Numbered from the stretch's first letter, positions 45,422 through 54,370 are shown. The stretch: DNA of 64,000 nt from Bacteroidota bacterium (GCA_023458555.1 JAEWYS010000013.1:103368-167367), one strand, 5' to 3'. Numbers and translations are program-made. Notes: generated by a model from the sequence alone, not told the origin.

Positions 45422-45480
45422 AAAAAACAGCCGAACGGGCTAAAGCCAGATATGGCTTTCCGTTCGGCTGTCTATTTTTT
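45422..45480. terminator. Bidirectional terminator between fbaA and accD
   Basis: A nested hairpin: ACAGCCGAACGG (45427-45438) pairs with CCGTTCGGCTGT (45460-45471), with AAAGCCA / TGGCTTT inside. An A run (45422-45427) precedes it (a T run on the minus strand) and TATTTTTT follows. It would stop minus-strand transcripts from accD and any plus-strand readthrough. Confidence 0.85.
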
Positions 45481-45495
45481 ATACGGGGCCTGTTT

Positions 45496-46344
45496 TTAGC
45501 CTTTTTTCAACATGGAAAGCAGGCCGGACAGTTGATTTTTTAGTTCTTTACGATCAATGATAAAATCCAGAAAACCATGTTCCAGCAGGAATTCTGCGCT
45601 TTGGAAGCCTTTAGGAAGATCTTTGCCGATCGTTTCACGGATTACTCTTGGTCCGGCAAAACCGATGAGAGCACCCGGTTCAGCAATATTAAAGTCGCCA
45701 AGCATGGCAAATGAAGCGGTAACACCACCTGTAGTAGGATCTGTCATCAGGGATATATAGGGAAGCCCCTCTTTATCCAGCAGTGCTAGTTTGGCAGAGG
45801 TTTTGGCCATCTGCATCAGTGAGAAACCAGCTTCCATCATACGGGCACCGCCCGATTTGGAAATCATCAGAAAAGGCACTTTCATCTCGCGGGCTTTGTC
45901 AATACCGCGTGCTATTTTTTCGCCCACTACTGATCCCATGGAACCTCCGATAAATTTGAAGTCCATGCAGGATATCACAATCGTTGATCCGTTCATCTCA
46001 CCGTAAGCGGTACGGACCGCATCATTAAGACCGGTTTTTTTGCGGCTGGCTTTTACACGATCCGGATATGGCTGAGAGTCCTCAAATTCGAGAGGATTGC
46101 CGGAAATCATATCTTTGTCCAGTTCGGTAAACTGGTTGTCGTCAAACAGTAGCTCAAAATACTCAGCCGACCCGATGCGGGTATGATAATTACATTGGGT
46201 ACAGGTGTACGCGTTTTCCACCAGTTCGCTTGTCAGGAAGACGGCTTTACATTCCTGGCATTGATGCCATAGTCCGTCTGGAACTTCCTTTTTCAGCTCG
46301 GTCGGTGTGATTATACCTTTTTCTTTACGTTGAAACCAAGTCAT
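45496..46344 (-). CDS. accD: Acetyl-CoA carboxylase carboxyltransferase, beta subunit
   Basis: A 282-residue protein of normal AccD length. It makes malonyl-CoA with the alpha subunit as the first committed step of fatty-acid synthesis. The N-terminal zinc ribbon has CQECKAVF and CTQCNYH, spaced as usual. The carboxyltransferase core has ISKSGGARMMEAGFSLMQMA, SLMTDPTTGGVTASFAMLGD and FAGPRVIRETIG. accA, accB and accC are not in the window. It sits upstream of a double terminator and next to the class I aldolase gene on the same strand. Confidence 0.96.
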   Translation of the reverse strand: MTWFQRKEKGIITPTELKKEVPDGLWHQCQECKAVFLTSELVENAYTCTQCNYHTRIGSAEYFELLFDDNQFTELDKDMISGNPLEFEDSQPYPDRVKASRKKTGLNDAVRTAYGEMNGSTIVISCMDFKFIGGSMGSVVGEKIARGIDKAREMKVPFLMISKSGGARMMEAGFSLMQMAKTSAKLALLDKEGLPYISLMTDPTTGGVTASFAMLGDFNIAEPGALIGFAGPRVIRETIGKDLPKGFQSAEFLLEHGFLDFIIDRKELKNQLSGLLSMLKKG

Positions 46345-46401
46345 GCCTTGTATTTAAAATAATGCGTTTAGATCGATCTTTTTTGAAAACTGTATGTATT
46401 T

Positions 46402-47457
46402 TTATGCCAGGGTGATTTCTTCGGTAAGATATACGTCCTGTACATTGTGAAGCAATTTTACACCTTCGGAAAAGGGGCGCTGAAACGCTTTTCTGCCAAG
46501 AATAAGCCCCATACCTCCGGCTCTCTTGTTGATTACAGCGGTTTTTACTGCATCGGTCAGATCCGATTCGCCTGATTCACCACCAGAATTGATCAGGCCT
46601 ATCTTTCCCATGTAGCAGTTCGCTACCATATAGCGGGTCAGATCGATCGGGTGATCGGATGACAGCTTTGAATACATCCGGTCATCATATTTGCCAAAAT
46701 TGAGCGCTTTAAATGCTCCGTTGTTTTCGGGCAGTTTCTGTTTTACCAGATCCGCACGCAGCGTGACTCCGAGGTGTGTCGCCTGGCTGCTCAGGTCTGT
46801 GGCATTATGATAGTTTACCCCGTCTTTTTTAAATGCATCATTGCGGGTATAGCACCACAGAATAGTGGCCATACCAAGCTCGTGAGCCAGTTCAAATGCT
46901 TCGCTTACTTCCTGTATCTGACGGTTTGATTCTTTGGCTCCGAAATATATGGTGGCGCCAACTGCTACTGCTCCCATATTCCACGCGTCTTTTACCGACC
47001 CGAACATGATTTGATCATATTTGTTGGGATAGGTCAGCAGTTCGTTATGATTAATCTTTACTATAAACGGGATCTTGTGGGCATATTTTCTGGAATGAAG
47101 AGCCAGGGTTCCAAAACTGCTGGCAATAGCGCTGCTTCCTCCTTCAATGCCCAGACGTATAATATTCTCCGGATCGAAATAAATCGGATTAGGTGCAAAA
47201 CTGGCACCTGCTGTATGCTCTATATCCTGGTCTACCGGAAGTATGGAGACATAGCCTGTATTGGCAAGTCTTCCGTGACCAAATATAGTGCTCAGGTTTC
47301 TCAGTACCCTGTTGTTTCTGTCCGAAAGCGCAAAGCTCTCATCGACGTAACCGGGAGCCGGCTGGCGTATATCGGTTTTCGGAATAGTACTACATTCGTG
47401 TTTAAGCAGATACTCCGCATCGTTGCCTAAAAGTTCGAAAATATGATTGTATGACAT
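46402..47457 (-). CDS. fbaB: Class I fructose-bisphosphate aldolase (FbaB type)
   Basis: A 351-residue protein that resembles E. coli FbaB along its whole length: TGYVSILPVDQDIEHTAGAS, IPFIVKINHNELLTYPN, VAVGATIYFGAKES and KRAGGMGLILGRKAF. FbaB is a Schiff-base aldolase acting in glycolysis/gluconeogenesis. The KRAGGMGL region includes a conserved Lys of the family. It is transcribed on the minus strand, with accD 57 bases downstream. A class II enzyme (fbaA) is encoded on the plus strand just beyond accD. Confidence 0.93.
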   Translation of the reverse strand: MSYNHIFELLGNDAEYLLKHECSTIPKTDIRQPAPGYVDESFALSDRNNRVLRNLSTIFGHGRLANTGYVSILPVDQDIEHTAGASFAPNPIYFDPENIIRLGIEGGSSAIASSFGTLALHSRKYAHKIPFIVKINHNELLTYPNKYDQIMFGSVKDAWNMGAVAVGATIYFGAKESNRQIQEVSEAFELAHELGMATILWCYTRNDAFKKDGVNYHNATDLSSQATHLGVTLRADLVKQKLPENNGAFKALNFGKYDDRMYSKLSSDHPIDLTRYMVANCYMGKIGLINSGGESGESDLTDAVKTAVINKRAGGMGLILGRKAFQRPFSEGVKLLHNVQDVYLTEEITLA

Positions 47458-47757
47458 ATTTTTTACTTTATAAAACAGTACTGAAAACCTCTTTTCAGCA
47501 GCGAAAACTAAATCAAAGATATTTAAAAAAACAAAACCTGCAAATACCCCTAATGTTTAGCCGGATCATCTGCAGTGGTATTGAGAATTGACTGTATAGC
47601 TTTGAGATGATTTTCGGAAAGGACTAATGAGTTTTCACGATTGTCCCTGGTTAAGGCTGAGGTTTTTAATAGCAAAACTTGACTCCGTAACATACAAATC
47701 CGCACAAAATCTTCGTAATGGAAGTTTTTCGTGCGGATTCATAAAGATCATTCCGGG
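47458..47757. other. 300-base intergenic stretch with a possible 47-codon minus-strand frame
   Basis: No family-recognised gene. On the minus strand a frame runs from ATG at 47693 to TAG ending at 47550 (47 codons). Its product ends ENHLKAIQSILNTTADDPAKH, without a known relative. It could be a small protein or decayed remnant. A hairpin (AATCCGCAC at 47697-47705, GTGCGGATT at 47731-47739) follows the DUF4834 gene and may end its transcript, though the T run is poor. Confidence 0.35.
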
Positions 47758-48036
47758 CTATTTTATTTCGACATAATCCACATATTCTCCTTCGTTGTCG
47801 GGAATTTTCGGATCATTTTTTTTAGGTGGTACATAGTCAACATTGATACTGCCTTCACGCTGTTCAGGTCTTCTGCCCGACTGATGTTGATAGCGGGGAT
47901 CAAACTGACCGCCATTCTTTTTTACAAAGTCATTTACTGCTTTCTTCAGAAAATACTGAATGACCGGCTTAAAAAGCCATTTCAGAAGCAGATAAATGCA
48001 AAAGCAGAACAGTATAAGTTTTAAAAGGCCTCCCAT
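47758..48036 (-). CDS. DUF4834 family membrane protein
   Basis: A small protein of about 92 residues (from the ATG at 48036; the frame extends to 48045). One transmembrane helix (about 3-27, GGLLKLILFCFCIYLLLKWL) is followed by a short amphipathic helix and a polar tail rich in Gln, Arg and Asn. DUF4834 is a Bacteroidota family with no known function. It begins six to fifteen bases after the carB stop on the same strand, so it is likely in the carB transcript. Confidence 0.75.
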   Translation of the reverse strand: MGGLLKLILFCFCIYLLLKWLFKPVIQYFLKKAVNDFVKKNGGQFDPRYQHQSGRRPEQREGSINVDYVPPKKNDPKIPDNEGEYVDYVEIK

Positions 48037-48050
48037 TATAACCAAATAAG

Positions 48051-50864
48051 CTATTTGCTCAGATATAAGTTCCTTTCAGAGTATACTTTTATAAAGAAAT
48101 CATCTTTCAGATCATCGATAAAGTAAATCGCCTCCCCCGTAGACTTCATCTCGGGACCAAGTTCCTTTTTGATATCCGCAAACTTATGAAACGAGAATAC
48201 AGGGATTTTTATTGCATAACCTTTTTTATGTGGTTTGAAATCAAAGTCACTGACTTTTTTCTCCCCGAGCATCACCTTGGTTGCGTAGTTTACATAAGGC
48301 TCTTTGTATGCCTTGCAGATAAACGGCACGGTACGGGATGCTCTCGGATTTGCTTCGATGATATATACTTTCTCGTCTTTGATGGCAAACTGAATATTGA
48401 TCAGACCAACGGTATTGAGCGCTATAGCAATCTTTTTGGTATATTCTTCGATCTGGCGCATTACGTTTTCACTCAGATCAAAAGGTGGCAGTACTGCATA
48501 AGAGTCACCTGAGTGGATACCCGCAGGCTCGATGTGCTCCATAATACCGATGATGTAGGCATTCTCCCCGTCACAAATCGCGTCGGCTTCGGCCTCAATT
48601 GCGTTTTCGAGAAAATGATCAAGCAATACCCGGTTATCAGGATGATCTTTGAGCAAGTCTACTACATGCTGCTCCAGTTCCTCTTCATTGATTACAATCT
48701 TCATGCTCTGACCGCCGAGTACATAAGAAGGTCTTACCAGCAGCGGGTAGTCGAGCTCCTTGGAGAGCTCGATTGCCTCTTCGGCAGAGGTGATTACACC
48801 GAATCTTGGATATGGAATATTGTTTTCCTTGAGCAGGGTAGAGAAGCTCCCGCGGTCTTCAGCAAGATCAAGTGCCTTAAAAGAAGTCCCCATGATCTTG
48901 ATACCGTATTTCTCCAGCTTTTCGGCAAGCTTAAGTGCTGTCTGCCCGCCGAGCTGTACGATCACACCTTCCGGTTTCTCGTGGAGTATGATATCGTAGA
49001 TATGCTCCCAGAATACAGGCTCGAAGTACAGCTTGTCAGCGATGTCAAAGTCTGTCGATACTGTCTCAGGGTTGCAGTTGATCATGATCGTTTCGTAGCC
49101 GCACTCTTTGGCGGCCAGCACGCCGTGTACACAAGAGTAGTCAAACTCTATACCCTGACCGATACGGTTGGGGCCAGAGCCGAGTACTACTACCTTTTTG
49201 CGATCAGAAGAGACCGATTCGTTTTCACCCTCAAACGTAGAATAGTAATACGGTGTTTTGGCTTCAAATTCAGCGGCACAGGTATCCACCAGCTTGTATA
49301 CGCGGTGTATGCCCATTTCGCGGCGTTTGTTAAATACTTCACTTTCCAGGCAGCGAAGCAGGTGAGCGATCTGACGGTCAGCATAGCCTTTTTGCTTGGC
49401 TGTGCGCATCAGGCTCTCAGGAATAGTATCAAGTGTATGTTTCTGGATTTCTTTGTCAAACAGGTGAAGCTCTTCGATCTGATGCAGAAACCAGGGATCA
49501 ATCTGAGTAATCTTGCGGATTGTCTTGAAAGGAATACCCATAGTAAAGGCATCCTTGATATGAAACAGACGATTCCAGCTTGGTTTCTCAAGACTTTCCA
49601 GAATCTGATCCTGTCTTTGCAGCTCCTTGCCATCAGCGCCAAGGCCATTGCGTTTGATCTCCAGCGACTGACAGGCTTTTTGCAGGGCTTCCTGAAAATT
49701 GCGGCCTATACCCATTACCTCGCCCACAGATTTCATAGACAGACCCAGTTCACGGTTGGTCCCTTTAAACTTGTCAAAGTTCCAGCGCGGGATCTTTACG
49801 ATCACATAATCCAGAGCGGGCTCAAAGCAGGCGCTGGTAGTACCGGTGATCGCGTTTTTGAGTTCATCGAGGTTGTATCCGATGGCAAGCTTGGCAGCGA
49901 TCTTGGCGATAGGATATCCTGTCGCTTTGGATGCCAGCGCCGATGAGCGTGATACCCTCGGGTTGATTTCTATACCTACAATGGTGTCGTCTTCCGGATT
50001 TACCGCAAACTGTACGTTGCATCCACCGGCAAACTGTCCGATACCGTTCATCATCCTGATAGCGAGATTTCGCATCTTCTGGTATATGGTGTCGGGCAGT
50101 GTCATGGCAGGCGCAACAGTGATTGAGTCGCCGGTATGCACCCCCATAGGGTCAAAGTTTTCGATAGAGCAGATGATGATCACATTGCCTTTATTGTCTC
50201 TGAGCAGCTCAAGCTCGTATTCTTTCCAGCCCAGGATACTCTGTTCGATCAGTACTTCGTGAATAGGAGAAGCCTCCAGACCGGCAGAAAGCGCTTTTTC
50301 AAATGTAGAAGGATCATTGACAAATCCTCCTCCGGAGCCTCCCAGTGTATAGGAAGGGCGAATTACCAGGGGAAAACCGATTTTCTGCGCTATTTCTTTT
50401 CCTTTCAGAAAAGAAGTAGCAGTTTCGCCTTTACACACAGTAACATCCAGCTCGAGCATCAGCTTACGGAACTTCTCACGATCTTCGGTGGTTTCGATCG
50501 CGTCGATATCTACACCAATGATACGCACTCCATATTTCTCCCATATCCCTGCTTTGTCACATTCTATGGCCAGATTTAGCGCCGTCTGGCCGCCCATGGT
50601 CGGAAGTACTGCATCAATCTTGTGTTTTTCGAGGATTTCGATAATCGATTTTTTCTCTAAAGGCTTCAGATATACATTATCTGCAGTCACCTCATCCGTC
50701 ATGATCGTGGCCGGGTTGGAGTTGATAAGCGTGACTTCGATTCCTTCCTCTCTCAAAGACCTTGAAGCCTGAGAACCTGAATAGTCAAACTCGCAGGCCT
50801 GGCCAATTACGATCGGACCGCTACCGATAATTAATACTGATTTAATACTTTGATCTTTTGGCAT
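48051..50864 (-). CDS. carB: Carbamoyl-phosphate synthase large subunit, short form
   Basis: About 937 residues from the ATG at 50864, which starts MPKDQSIKSVLIIGSGPIVI; the frame runs open to 51011 but adds residues with no family match. CarB makes carbamoyl phosphate for pyrimidines and arginine. Both ATP-grasp halves are present: QACEFDYSGSQASRSLREEG and IRPSYTLGGSGGGFVND in the first, IGQGIEFDYSCVHGVLAAKE and VRPSYVLGGQSMKIVINEE in the second. The protein ends soon after KKGYAIKIPVFSFHKFADIK, so the MGS-like C-terminal allosteric domain of the E. coli form (1073 residues) is missing. This shortened form occurs in other Bacteroidota as far as I recall. The carA gene is not in the window. 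Confidence 0.94.
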   Translation of the reverse strand: MPKDQSIKSVLIIGSGPIVIGQACEFDYSGSQASRSLREEGIEVTLINSNPATIMTDEVTADNVYLKPLEKKSIIEILEKHKIDAVLPTMGGQTALNLAIECDKAGIWEKYGVRIIGVDIDAIETTEDREKFRKLMLELDVTVCKGETATSFLKGKEIAQKIGFPLVIRPSYTLGGSGGGFVNDPSTFEKALSAGLEASPIHEVLIEQSILGWKEYELELLRDNKGNVIIICSIENFDPMGVHTGDSITVAPAMTLPDTIYQKMRNLAIRMMNGIGQFAGGCNVQFAVNPEDDTIVGIEINPRVSRSSALASKATGYPIAKIAAKLAIGYNLDELKNAITGTTSACFEPALDYVIVKIPRWNFDKFKGTNRELGLSMKSVGEVMGIGRNFQEALQKACQSLEIKRNGLGADGKELQRQDQILESLEKPSWNRLFHIKDAFTMGIPFKTIRKITQIDPWFLHQIEELHLFDKEIQKHTLDTIPESLMRTAKQKGYADRQIAHLLRCLESEVFNKRREMGIHRVYKLVDTCAAEFEAKTPYYYSTFEGENESVSSDRKKVVVLGSGPNRIGQGIEFDYSCVHGVLAAKECGYETIMINCNPETVSTDFDIADKLYFEPVFWEHIYDIILHEKPEGVIVQLGGQTALKLAEKLEKYGIKIMGTSFKALDLAEDRGSFSTLLKENNIPYPRFGVITSAEEAIELSKELDYPLLVRPSYVLGGQSMKIVINEEELEQHVVDLLKDHPDNRVLLDHFLENAIEAEADAICDGENAYIIGIMEHIEPAGIHSGDSYAVLPPFDLSENVMRQIEEYTKKIAIALNTVGLINIQFAIKDEKVYIIEANPRASRTVPFICKAYKEPYVNYATKVMLGEKKVSDFDFKPHKKGYAIKIPVFSFHKFADIKKELGPEMKSTGEAIYFIDDLKDDFFIKVYSERNLYLSK

Positions 50865-51046
50865 GGTAAGATGTTGTGTATTAGGCTTAATTCCTTTGTT
50901 AAATGGTATTTTAAAACGAATGTTGAGTTCAAAATTCTGCGAAGTTAAGCACAAAACGGGGTAATCAAAAAGATTGACCCGGAAAATGAACCAAATTTTA
51001 CATGCCTGCAACGTAGGTTTCTGCTCCGGATAACCCGGCTTGCTTC

Positions 51047-52000
51047 TCAGGAATTGTTTGTATCAATTTCCTTCATTTCGATCTGGACAGTATTGGATGC
51101 CGGGGTTACTTTATGGCCCATTACCTGGGCATAGGCCTGGGTAAATTCTACACCGAGCAGCATAATCATGGCAGAGTAGTTGACCCATATCAGGATCAGC
51201 ACAATCGATCCGGCTGCACCGTATGTAGTATTGAAGTTGCTGGTGCTCAGATAAATTCCGATCAGGTACTTGCCCACTGTAAATAGCAGGGTAGTAACCA
51301 GCGCGCCTACTGCTACATCTTTCCAGGGTATGCGCACATCAGGAAGCACCTTGAATATGAAGGCAAAAGCGATCGCCAGAATCAAAAACGATACAATGGC
51401 CGACATCAGAGGAACAATAGTACTCAGAGCTCCAGGCAGAATCAGCACCAGCATATCACGAAATACCGTCATAAACAGGTCGATGAAAATAGACAGAAGC
51501 ATAAGCATACCCAGAAATAGTACCATAAGGAAGGATAATGCCCGGTTTTTGATCAGCTTGAGTATGCCTTTTTTGGGCTTGGGGCGTACGCCCCATATAG
51601 TATTGAGCGAAGACTGTATAATAGTAAATACTGAGCTGGCGCTAAAGGCAAGTATGGACAGACCTACGAGTGTCATGAGCGGAGTGGTATGTGTAAGATC
51701 GGCATTTTCTATGATCTTCTGCACCTCGCGTGCGGCGTTTTCACCAACGATTTCCCCGACTTGCCGCGACAGCGTACCTTTGATCATATCCTCTTCTATA
51801 AAGAGGCCCGTGACCCGGATGATCAGGATCAGCATGCCTGGCAGCGAAAATATGGTATAAAAAGCGATGGATGCGCTCAGTGCGATCACATTGTCGCGCT
51901 GAAACTCTCTGAACATGGTTTTGAGCAGTTCAAAGATGGTTTTGAAAGTCGAAACAGGCATGAGGCTATCGTCTAATGTCGGCAGCGGAGCTTTTACCAC
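51047..52000 (-). CDS. YihY/virulence factor BrkB family membrane protein
   Basis: A 317-residue inner-membrane protein of the YihY/BrkB family, with about six hydrophobic helices. The N-terminal helix carries FQRDNVIALSASIAFYTIFS, the family signature, and the late helix TYGAAGSIVLILIWVNYSAM is typical. The family name recalls RNase BN, but that activity is not associated with it; the function is unknown. It is separated from carB by about 180 bases on the same strand. Confidence 0.9.
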   Translation of the reverse strand: MVKAPLPTLDDSLMPVSTFKTIFELLKTMFREFQRDNVIALSASIAFYTIFSLPGMLILIIRVTGLFIEEDMIKGTLSRQVGEIVGENAAREVQKIIENADLTHTTPLMTLVGLSILAFSASSVFTIIQSSLNTIWGVRPKPKKGILKLIKNRALSFLMVLFLGMLMLLSIFIDLFMTVFRDMLVLILPGALSTIVPLMSAIVSFLILAIAFAFIFKVLPDVRIPWKDVAVGALVTTLLFTVGKYLIGIYLSTSNFNTTYGAAGSIVLILIWVNYSAMIMLLGVEFTQAYAQVMGHKVTPASNTVQIEMKEIDTNNS

Positions 52001-52110
52001 TGCTTGTGCATTTGCACAGGCTCAGAAAAAGGATGCGCCGCTCAACTATATTTTGTAAATGTTTGTTGTAAAATAAAGGAAAAAAATCAAAACAAACAGC
52101 GATACGAACT

Positions 52111-52326
52111 ATGAGGAATAAAGATAAAAGACTAACCGGAAATCAATACGACAGTCTGGAAATAAGAGGGTCGACCCAACCGCTCAATCTGGACAATCAG
52201 GATCTGGCTGATCAGGTCAGAGAGGAATTTATGGATGGTCCCGATGATCCCGGCGACAATGTGCCTGTAAAGCACCCAAACCGCAATACAGACAAACCAA
52301 GCATTGACAAGCCACCGTATTCTTAG
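52111..52326 (+). CDS. Small hypothetical protein
   Basis: A 71-residue, very polar protein rich in Asp, Asn and Pro, with no signal or helix, ending SIDKPPYS. It resembles the low-complexity small proteins of Bacteroidota but I name no family. The ATG is followed by the divergent YihY gene on its left and a small minus-strand gene on its right. Moderate support: intact start and a good spacing. Confidence 0.45.
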   Translation: MRNKDKRLTGNQYDSLEIRGSTQPLNLDNQDLADQVREEFMDGPDDPGDNVPVKHPNRNTDKPSIDKPPYS

Positions 52327-52376
52327 GCGGCAGCCTCACAGGCGGCAGACATGGTGGACAAACTCTTACTTGCAGA

Positions 52377-52586
52377 CTAGTAATATCCGCGATCGTCTGC
52401 CGGCTGTAGATGCAAGCCCGGGATGATCATCAGATCAAATTTGCTCAGCACTTTTTCAGTACCTTTTTCGTTGGCAAGATGAAAATAGTATCCATCAATC
52501 TTGTTGACTTTCCAGTTCTGATTATTCTGTGTATCTACCAGCGTATCGCCTGCTTTGATAATGGTTTCTCTTTTTATCTTTATCAT
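52377..52586 (-). CDS. Small hypothetical protein
   Basis: About 69 residues from the ATG at 52586 (MIKIKRETIIKAGDTL); the frame extends to 52604. It looks like a small beta-rich domain, with FHLANEKGTEKVLSKFDL and a Pro/Asp tail. No function known. It is the last gene before the leader of CRISPR array 1. Confidence 0.5.
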   Translation of the reverse strand: MIKIKRETIIKAGDTLVDTQNNQNWKVNKIDGYYFHLANEKGTEKVLSKFDLMIIPGLHLQPADDRGYY

Positions 52587-52665
52587 GATCCTACCTTTCT
52601 GCAAAGTTAATAAATTTTGTCATATGCAAAGACATATACAACCAGCATAGGTAGACAAGGGGCTG

Positions 52666-52777
52666 CAGGATCCGGAAACCAGCCTTTTGACATGTCCGGT
52701 AGGTGTTCTATTGCCCGTTTTTCCGATCCTGATTTATAGGATAAGTGTTTGTAAAAAAGCCAACTATAGAGGACTAG
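52666..52777. promoter_or_regulatory. CRISPR array 1 leader
   Basis: The region left of array 1 is homologous to those left of arrays 2 and 3. CAGGAT lies 112 bases before the first repeat (111 in the others), and ATCCTGAT is 52 bases before it in all three. TTGTAAAAAAGCCAACTA is shared with leader 2. This conserved spacing indicates an integration-guiding leader. Confidence 0.75.
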
Positions 52778-53657
52778 GTTGTAGTAAATCTCACTAATTA
52801 GCAGAATGAAAGCAAATCACAACTTTAATTATAGAATCAATCAATGTAAAAGTTGTAGTAAATCTCACTAATTAGCAGAATGAAAGCAAATCACAACGGA
52901 CTAAAGTTCACATGAGAGAAGTATTATGTTGTAGTAAATCTCACTAATTAGCAGAATGAAAGCAAATCACAACACCGGCTTAGATGAAAACAAATCCGAT
53001 ATTGTTGTAGTAAATCTCACTAATTAGCAGAATGAAAGCAAATCACAACACATCCATACTACCTGACAATAAGCACTTTGTTGTAGTAAATCTCACTAAT
53101 TAGCAGAATGAAAGCAAATCACAACGCCATCAACCATCTGCCAATAATATAAAAAGTTGTAGTAAATCTCACTAATTAGCAGAATGAAAGCAAATCACAA
53201 CTACGGGGTTGATCTTACCCCGATAGAAGAGGTTGTAGTAAATCTCACTAATTAGCAGAATGAAAGCAAATCACAACAATGTACCGGGAGGGGTGGGGAG
53301 GATGGGGGTTGTAGTAAATCTCACTAATTAGCAGAATGAAAGCAAATCACAACTCGCCCAATATGTGGCTAGTTTTAACGCTGGTTGTAGTAAATCTCAC
53401 TAATTAGCAGAATGAAAGCAAATCACAACTATTCCTGATGTGAATCCCATTAACAAATTGTTGTAGTAAATCTCACTAATTAGCAGAATGAAAGCAAATC
53501 ACAACTATGTGGTTAAGCGTGATTACCAGATAAACGTTGTAGTAAATCTCACTAATTAGCAGAATGAAAGCAAATCACAACTACGTATCTAATAATATTG
53601 TCTTCGCCTATGTTGTAGTAAATCTCACTAATTAGCAGAATGAAAGCAAATCACAAC
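52778..53657 (-). CRISPR. CRISPR array 1: 12 repeats, 11 spacers (type II-C)
   Basis: Twelve identical 46-base repeats and eleven spacers (one of 28 bases, ten of 30). On the plus strand the repeat starts GTTGTAGTAAATCTCACTAA and ends GAAAGCAAATCACAAC. The tracrRNA anti-repeat shows that the crRNA sense strand is the minus strand, so each crRNA has spacer followed by GTTGTGATTTGCTTTC. The array leader is at the left (52666-52777). The last repeat ends one base into the stop codon of the yoeB toxin gene, so minus-strand readthrough from that operon would run through the array. Repeat 12 is intact, unlike the end of array 2. Confidence 0.97.
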
Positions 53658-53911
53658 TAATAATGATATCTGCATTGCATGATAAAAACAGCGCTGTCAT
53701 CAACCTGATACACGAGTCGATGCTCAAGATTAATTCTTCTCGACCAGCATCCGGCCAAAGCGTGTTTTAATGGCTCTGGTTTGCCGGATCCTTCAAAGGG
53801 GGTTCTTTCTATTTCCTTAATCAAAGCGTTGATTTTTTTCAACATCTTTTTGTCATGTTCCTGCCAGTATAGATAATCATCCCATGCGTCGGATGAAAAA
53901 ATAATGTTCAT
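53657..53911 (-). CDS. yoeB: YoeB-type toxin (RelE family mRNA interferase)
   Basis: An 84-residue protein of the Txe/YoeB family, the expected length. It has WDDYLYWQEHDKKMLKKINA, then PFEGSGKPEPLKHALAGCWS, RRINLEHRLVY and a C-terminal CRYHY with the catalytic-region His. YoeB cleaves mRNA on the ribosome when freed from its antitoxin. The gene follows yefM by two bases on the minus strand. Its TAG stop shares its final C with the last repeat of CRISPR array 1, so the array sits directly downstream of this toxin gene. Confidence 0.93.
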   Translation of the reverse strand: MNIIFSSDAWDDYLYWQEHDKKMLKKINALIKEIERTPFEGSGKPEPLKHALAGCWSRRINLEHRLVYQVDDSAVFIMQCRYHY

Positions 53912-53913
53912 AT

Positions 53914-54168
53914 CTACTCTTCTATCAGGTTCCTTTCAGTGCCTTTGCCCTCCTTATATTCTTGCAAAGCCCGGTGTAGCCTGACTGCGTTTGCCGGCGA
54001 TTGCAGGAGGTAGAAGGTCTCTTGCATACTTTCAAAATCAGATTTGGAGAGTATCACTACTTCTTCATGGCCTGATCTTGTCACAAACAGAGGCGTATGT
54101 TGTTTTACTACCTTGTCCAGATATGCCTTCAGATGCTGTCTTAAATTAGTATATGTTGTTACTTCCAT
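53914..54168 (-). CDS. yefM: YefM-type antitoxin
   Basis: About 84 residues from the ATG at 54168, which starts MEVTTYTNLRQHLKAYLDKV; the frame extends to 54198. It has the YefM/Phd fold features: LFVTRSGHEEVVILSKSDFE and a disordered C-terminus that covers the toxin. It neutralises YoeB and represses its own operon. A palindrome with two TGTACA cores lies just upstream (54211-54242), matching the YefM-YoeB operator type. It precedes yoeB by two bases. Confidence 0.93.
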   Translation of the reverse strand: MEVTTYTNLRQHLKAYLDKVVKQHTPLFVTRSGHEEVVILSKSDFESMQETFYLLQSPANAVRLHRALQEYKEGKGTERNLIEE

Positions 54169-54210
54169 AATTATTCTGGTATCAATTAACTGATTCAATT
54201 TAATGAACTA

Positions 54211-54242
54211 TTTTCACATGTACAACAATCTGTACATGAAAA
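54211..54242 (-). promoter_or_regulatory. YefM operator palindrome
   Basis: CATGTACA (54217-54224) and TGTACATG (54231-54238) form a palindrome flanked by TTTTCA and TGAAAA. TGTACA is the core hexamer of the YefM-YoeB operator of E. coli. It sits 43 bases from the yefM start and would autoregulate the toxin operon and, by readthrough, CRISPR array 1. Confidence 0.7.
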
Positions 54243-54282
54243 TTGTTTCCAATTTCTTCAAAAGAAACATGTAGGAAGCTGT

Positions 54283-54300
54283 ATGAAAGCAAATCACAAC
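54283..54300. repeat. Orphan half-repeat of the CRISPR family
   Basis: ATGAAAGCAAATCACAAC is identical to the last 18 bases of the repeats of arrays 1 and 3 but stands alone, with no full repeat beside it. On the minus strand it reads GTTGTGATTTGCTTTCAT, the part that pairs with tracrRNA. It could be a relic of a lost array end or a single crRNA-like unit. It lies 71 bases before the small ORF at 54371 and 41 bases from the YefM operator. Confidence 0.7.
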
Positions 54301-54370
54301 AAATTAAAGTTTTTACCTTAACTTTATGGTAGAGATCGGATTTGTTTAATTAAAAAAACGTTTCCATCAA

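Noticed and set aside
48513..49946. 477-codon plus-strand frame opposite carB
   Set aside because: It is the complement of an unambiguous carB coding region; the protein has no family features and its length follows from carB codon use.
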